A stretch of DNA of 12,693 nt from Haplosporangium gracile. Taxonomy: Eukaryota; Mortierellomycota; Mortierellomycetes; Mortierellales; Mortierellaceae. This document shows positions 9,483 to 12,693 of this stretch, piece after piece. The position numbers were made by a program, and so were the translations under genes. The stretch spans positions 1 through 12,693 of the forward strand of contig JAAAUF010000994.1 in NCBI GenBank assembly GCA_015499985.1, in the 5' to 3' direction. The notes under the pieces were generated by a model that did not search any database, was not told the DNA's origin, and was given only the letters and a program-made list of their open reading frames with translations. Within the stretch, counting starts at the first letter, position 1; each line of letters starts with the position of its first letter.

Positions 9483-9512
9483 CGAACACAAGCGAACACA
9501 AGCGAACACAAG
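9483..9512 (+). repeat. Three tandem copies of CGAACACAAG
   Basis: Three perfect direct copies of a 10-bp unit lie in the divergent intergenic region, about 460-490 bp upstream of the Hsp70-like start. They could be a small minisatellite or a repeated factor-binding site; the sequence alone does not decide. Confidence 0.85.
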
Positions 9513-10228
9513 CATAGTCGACATTAACACTTTCATACAAACACATAGTCTACTCACAGATAGACACGTAGATTAATACGACTGCTTATTCTCTTTGCAA
9601 TTGAGGAACCAGGATGGGTATATGAACATAAAGTTGGGCTGAAGACATAGACACACACATATAGTCGACAACCTCAAGGAGCCAGCCCTGATTGAATACT
9701 TGCAAAATGTTTCCGACTTCTCTCTCTTCTCTCATCCATGCAGGCACAAATGGCTGCATCATGTCCATTCACTATCACGCTTCTCATTATGTTCTCAAAA
9801 AAAAAAGAATTCACAAAAACGAGTGGGTTGTCAGCTGCTCATCCACTCGCCTTTCCATCCTTCGGAACTCTTTTTTCACTTTTTCAAATAGCTCCTCGTT
9901 ACTTTTTCTACGCGCCTTGAGCCCTCATGAACGAAAAAAATACACAATAAAAGAAACAAGCCTATTATTTTTTTCTCAGTGTGCGGTTCACTGTGATGAT
10001 ACTTGGTTTTCTCTCACTTCGGCAAAATTAGCTCCGTGTCCTTTTCCCCTCCTCGCATCGTTTACATTCGCCATGGACATCGACGGACAAAAAAAAACAA
10101 CATCAATACAAGCAACCGACGACTGGCGACTTTGTACAATTAAAGAAGCAGAGCAGGACAATGGAATAAAAAGAAAGTAGGGCTAAATGAAGGAAGGTAG
10201 GAATTTGAGAGACAAACAAAAAAAAACC

Positions 10229-10317
10229 AAAAGAGTCTCTAAATGATGATGATGTCTGATCGACTTTTTGTTCGACTTACTTTGGGCTGCAGTCCTGTCC
10301 CTGAAGTGTTCTCTTTT
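10229..10317 (+). ncRNA. Very tentative C/D-box snoRNA-like segment
   Basis: A C-box-like ATGATGA (10243-10249) and a D-box-like CTGA (10301-10304) are enclosed by a perfect 7-bp complement, AAAAGAG (10229-10235) with CTCTTTT (10311-10317). The stem is AT-rich, its spacing to the boxes (7 and 6 nt) is looser than usual, and I could not match the would-be guide upstream of the D box to rRNA. Chance is a serious alternative. Confidence 0.12.
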
Positions 10318-10490
10318 CTGAAAAAAAAAACAAATAATCCAAACTGAGCAATTTAGATGTCATCAATGGACGGACTGACAGGAATGCAACCCGAGGGAGT
10401 GTCGATCGACTTGTTCTCTGAATTCTCTCGTTTTCATATACTGCCCGTTTCTATTGTCCGCCTAGGACAGTACTAGGTAATTTTGCTTCT

Positions 10491-10503
10491 CGTCAATTTG
10501 ACG
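10491..10503. promoter_or_regulatory. Perfect palindrome CGTCAATTTGACG
   Basis: Two 6-bp arms (CGTCAA/TTGACG) around a single T make a symmetric site containing CGTCA and TGACG, the half-sites of ATF/CREB-type bZIP factors, here with a 3-bp spacer. It lies about 780 bp upstream of the Kelch start. A role as an operator is only inferred. Confidence 0.25.
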
Positions 10504-11022
10504 CGTACTCAAGTCAGTTAATAAGGGATGAAGAGTTGAAGGCGAGTTTTTAAGATAGTGAAAGAGAGACATAGTAATACCGTTTTATTAAAGTTAAAAA
10601 GCGCGCCACTAACAAGGCACTAAGCAGAACTGATCTATTTGTCCTACTTCGATTCTCAACATGTCCATGAGTGTCATGGCATGCATTGATGTGTGTATCC
10701 TTTCGCTCTGAAGTCTTACTTCTTCTGCTCCTGTGCATCCCCTTGTTCTCCCTTGCTGCTCTTTGGCGCTGCTCTCTTTTTAATTCTCCCTCGTCTCCCT
10801 TACCCGATCCCCATCTCCCTACCCCATCTCCCTATCCCATCTTCTCTCTCCTGTATGTATCATTGAATCATCCACGGATTTGCGGCTCGAACCACACCTA
10901 TACACCAATCTGCTCTAGCAAGGGCATAGTTAGTGCGTCTCTTTTTTTTTTTATTTTACTTTCCTCCATGTCTCTCTCTCTCTTTCACCCCTTCTCTCTC
11001 TCTCCGTGCTCGTTGTACGCCT

Positions 11023-11027
11023 ATTGG
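11023..11027 (-). promoter_or_regulatory. CCAAT box candidate (reverse orientation)
   Basis: The minus strand reads GCGACCAATAGG, a fair match to the NF-Y/Hap core with its purine-rich 5' flank. It lies about 256 bp upstream of the Kelch start codon, within a CT-rich promoter stretch (10720-11280). Confidence 0.3.
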
Positions 11028-11282
11028 TCGCTCTGACCTTTGATAACTGGCTGTCGTGGCTGACTGGCTATTATGTACTCCAACCTGTACCTATCCAATC
11101 CTCCTTCACTTTGTTGTTTTTTTTTCTTCCTCTTTTTCATTCCTCTGAATCTCACTACAACCGCCTCCTCAATCACTCCATACCCCATTACCAAGCTAGA
11201 CGAAACAATCGTTAACAAACATAACCACAACATCAACAAACAACAACCATCCTTTCTCGTCGTCGTTGTCGTTGTTGTCGCT

Positions 11283-12539
11283 ATGACTTCCCTGAAGCCA
11301 CGATGGTCTCACGCATCGGTAATGCCTCTGACCCACATACAACTTTCAATACTTCAACAGGGCAACTCGACCCGTATTTAAGTAAAAAAAGAAAAAAAAA
11401 AAGTTTTTCTTCCTCTAACGACTTCTGCACCTGGACTCTATATTAACCCATTCTCCTCCCATTTCATTCTTTTCATTCCTCAACCGACCAACTCCTCTGA
11501 TAGGCGCTTCTTAACACAACGCTCTACATCACTGGCGGCACAACCAAAGATAGTACCGGTCTCGAGTCCATCCTGGACGAGACCATTGCCCTAGATTTCA
11601 GTCAGCCATGGCCTATTGACCGACCGATGATTTTCACGACTTTGCCCCGGCTCACTATGCCTCTCACGGGTCACTCGATGAGCGTCGTCCCTAAGTTGAA
11701 TCATCTCTTGGTTGTCGGTGGTGAATCCGTAGGGAACCAGACAGCCGACTATGTCCTCTTGCTCGATCCTCTTTCTACAACCAGTGGTGGTGGCGGCGCC
11801 GGATGGAGGGTGCCGCCAATACCCACAGCGTCTTCCATATCCTCAACTACATCAAAATCCCCTGTGGCCACGATACCGCCAACAAAGCCTCCATCTCCAG
11901 TAATACCTTCACCACCGACCAATAATTCTCAGTATCTCCATCGGTCATACCATGCAGTCATCACCACCGGCAAGGACGGCGTCCTCCTACAGGGTGGATA
12001 CCAGACAATAACGACATCAGGTGCAGGTCCACCAACAGGAGCAGCAGTGCTGCCAGCTAATCGAACAATACCAACAATCGTTTCATCTTTGGTCACCTTG
12101 AACTCCTCCTCCGGATTCGCTCCTCAAATCTCAGCATCCGTCTCGCTAGCGCCAAATGCCCCCGCCTTGGCCCGACACACCATGACCCTGACAACCGACG
12201 GATATGCGATTATCCTCGGGGGGATCAACCCCCAGGGGATTCTTGCCAACTTGACAAGCGCCCATGTGATGGACACTCAATCGGCCGAGGCCAGCTGGAA
12301 GGAGGTCCCACTCTCAGGGAAGCCTCCAACCCCACGGATGGCGTTTTCGACGGTGATGGTCAATTCGACGACATTATTGTTGTATGGAGGCACGGACGAC
12401 TTTAAATCGGCTTTCTGGGTGACATTTTATCTCGACTTGCCTACATGGACTTGGTCATCTCCGATAGCCCAGGGCATGATCCCGAGGAGATGGGGACATA
12501 CTGCGACTATGGTTGGTAAAACCATGGTTGTTATGTTTG
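11283..12539 (+). CDS. Kelch-repeat protein, 3' partial, at least two exons
   Basis: A beta-propeller protein of the galactose-oxidase/Kelch type; its role is unknown, and it probably acts in protein-protein or ligand binding. Exon 1 is 11283-11318 (MTSLKPRWSHAS) with donor TCG|GTAATG. Exon 2 is 11504-12539 with acceptor TGATAG and donor GTTTG|GTAAGG. The 36-nt first exon and the second exon join in phase 0. Blade-end Gly-Gly motifs appear at YITGG (about 20-24), LLVVGG (85), VLLQGG (177), AIILGG (252), LLLYGG (308) and VVMFG, where the second Gly would come from the next exon. A Gly/Ser/Pro-rich insert (about 103-152) separates blades 2 and 3. Seven Asn-X-Ser/Thr sequons (near 16, 90, 152, 198, 212, 261, 299) suggest passage through the secretory pathway, yet the minimal start gives no signal peptide. 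An in-frame upstream stretch ends in FLVVVVVVVA directly before this ATG, so the true N-terminus may be longer. The 3' part lies beyond the window. Confidence 0.82.
11319..11503 (+). other. Intron 1 of the Kelch gene (185 nt)
   Basis: The donor is GTAATG and the acceptor CTGATAG. Between them are an oligo-A tract (11381-11402), a branch-like CTAAC at 11415-11419 and a pyrimidine-rich tail. Removing it joins RWSHAS to ALLNTTLYITGG, a typical first Kelch blade; without splicing the frame stops at 11379-11381. Confidence 0.8.
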
Positions 12540-12693
12540 GTAAGGAACAAAGCAACGACAAAATGTCACAAGCGAAAAGCAAAGCAAAACGATGCAAAGG
12601 CAGCCTAGGAAAAAGCGAACAGTTTTTATTTTGAGGAGAGGGGAACATAGGAAAGGAGAAGAAAGGAGAACAGCGAGGCAGGGATGAGACAGC
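12540..12693 (+). other. Start of the next Kelch-gene intron (runs off the window)
   Basis: Exon 2 ends at a GTAAGG donor precisely where a Kelch motif needs a second Gly (G|GN). Reading on gives a basic low-complexity tail and a TGA at 12632-12634, unlike a propeller. The sequence is A/G-rich and no good pyrimidine-rich acceptor is visible before the right edge, so the intron is probably at least 154 nt long. Confidence 0.65.

Larger units (their letters stand above)
9301..11022. other. Divergent intergenic region without a convincing gene
   Basis: This stretch separates the Hsp70-like gene (leftward) from the Kelch gene (rightward). It is AT-rich with oligo-A tracts (9800-9808, 10090-10097, 10218-10226, 10321-10330) and a CT-rich segment from about 10700 onward. 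It holds a triplicated 10-mer (9483-9512), a perfect short palindrome (10491-10503) and a weak snoRNA-like segment (10229-10317). The longest ATG-initiated frame (9707-10180, about 157 codons) crosses A-homopolymers and shows no recognisable domain. No tRNA or rRNA was seen. Confidence 0.55.

Noticed and set aside
9479..9486. Heat-shock-element-like TTCTCGAA upstream of the Hsp70-like gene
   Set aside because: There are only two adjoining units with no third unit in register, so it is expected by chance. HSPA12-type genes are not generally heat-shock driven.
9707..10180. About 157-codon plus-strand frame in the intergenic region
   Set aside because: It crosses A-homopolymers, has no recognisable domain or splice context, and its composition matches surrounding non-coding DNA. 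No upstream ATG with good context supports it.
10868..10920. tRNA T-loop-like GGTTCGAGCC on the minus strand
   Set aside because: The flanking bases do not form a T stem, and no acceptor, D or anticodon arm can be built around it.
10671..11036. Plus-strand frame starting with a signal-peptide-like Leu-rich segment upstream of the Kelch gene
   Set aside because: It uses a non-ATG start and its Leu, Ser, Phe and Pro content follows from the CT-rich promoter tract. I saw no donor that would join it in frame to the Kelch exon.
12540..12634. Read-through of the Kelch exon to the TGA at 12632-12634
   Set aside because: The added residues are basic low complexity, while a strong GTAAGG donor lies exactly at the final Kelch Gly-Gly.

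Overview
The window looks like nuclear DNA of a filamentous fungus. Its genes are split by spliceosomal introns with GTAAGT-type donors and CAG/TAG acceptors. Long intergenic tracts are rich in homopolymers and microsatellites, and pyrimidine-rich leaders lie on the sense strand in front of each start codon. An Nha1-type antiporter, an HSPA12-type Hsp70-like protein with a long disordered N-terminus, and a heavily sequon-bearing Kelch protein together recall Mortierellomycota (Mortierella/Linnemannia). That placement is an inference from gene style; the window contains no marker gene.

Layout. 1-170: an open frame on the + strand that may be the last 55 codons of an unidentified gene entering from the left (weak). 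458-4995, minus strand: a six-exon plasma-membrane Na+(K+)/H+ antiporter of the Nha1/Sod2 family, predicted 814 aa, with a 1.4-kb first intron and a long low-complexity cytosolic tail containing an octapeptide tandem repeat. 4996-5947: promoter and leader of the antiporter plus the 3' flank of the next gene. 5948-9025, minus strand: a three-exon HSPA12-like Hsp70 ATPase, predicted 835 aa, whose second intron uses a GC donor. 9026-11282: a 2.26-kb divergent intergenic region with no convincing protein gene. 11283 to the right edge, plus strand: a Kelch-repeat protein, two exons visible, with its 3' part outside the window.

The exon structures were assembled by hand from splice signals, reading phase and family-conserved motifs; phases close exactly across all joins of the antiporter and the Hsp70-like gene. 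The three genes share no evident pathway: cation homeostasis at the plasma membrane, an atypical chaperone-fold ATPase, and a probable secretory-pathway beta-propeller. I see no CRISPR, insertion sequence, operon or other prokaryotic-style system, and I found no clear new biological system. The points most worth a second look are the antiporter's repeat tail and long intron, the docking motifs in the Hsp70-like N-terminus, and the unresolved N-terminus of the Kelch protein.
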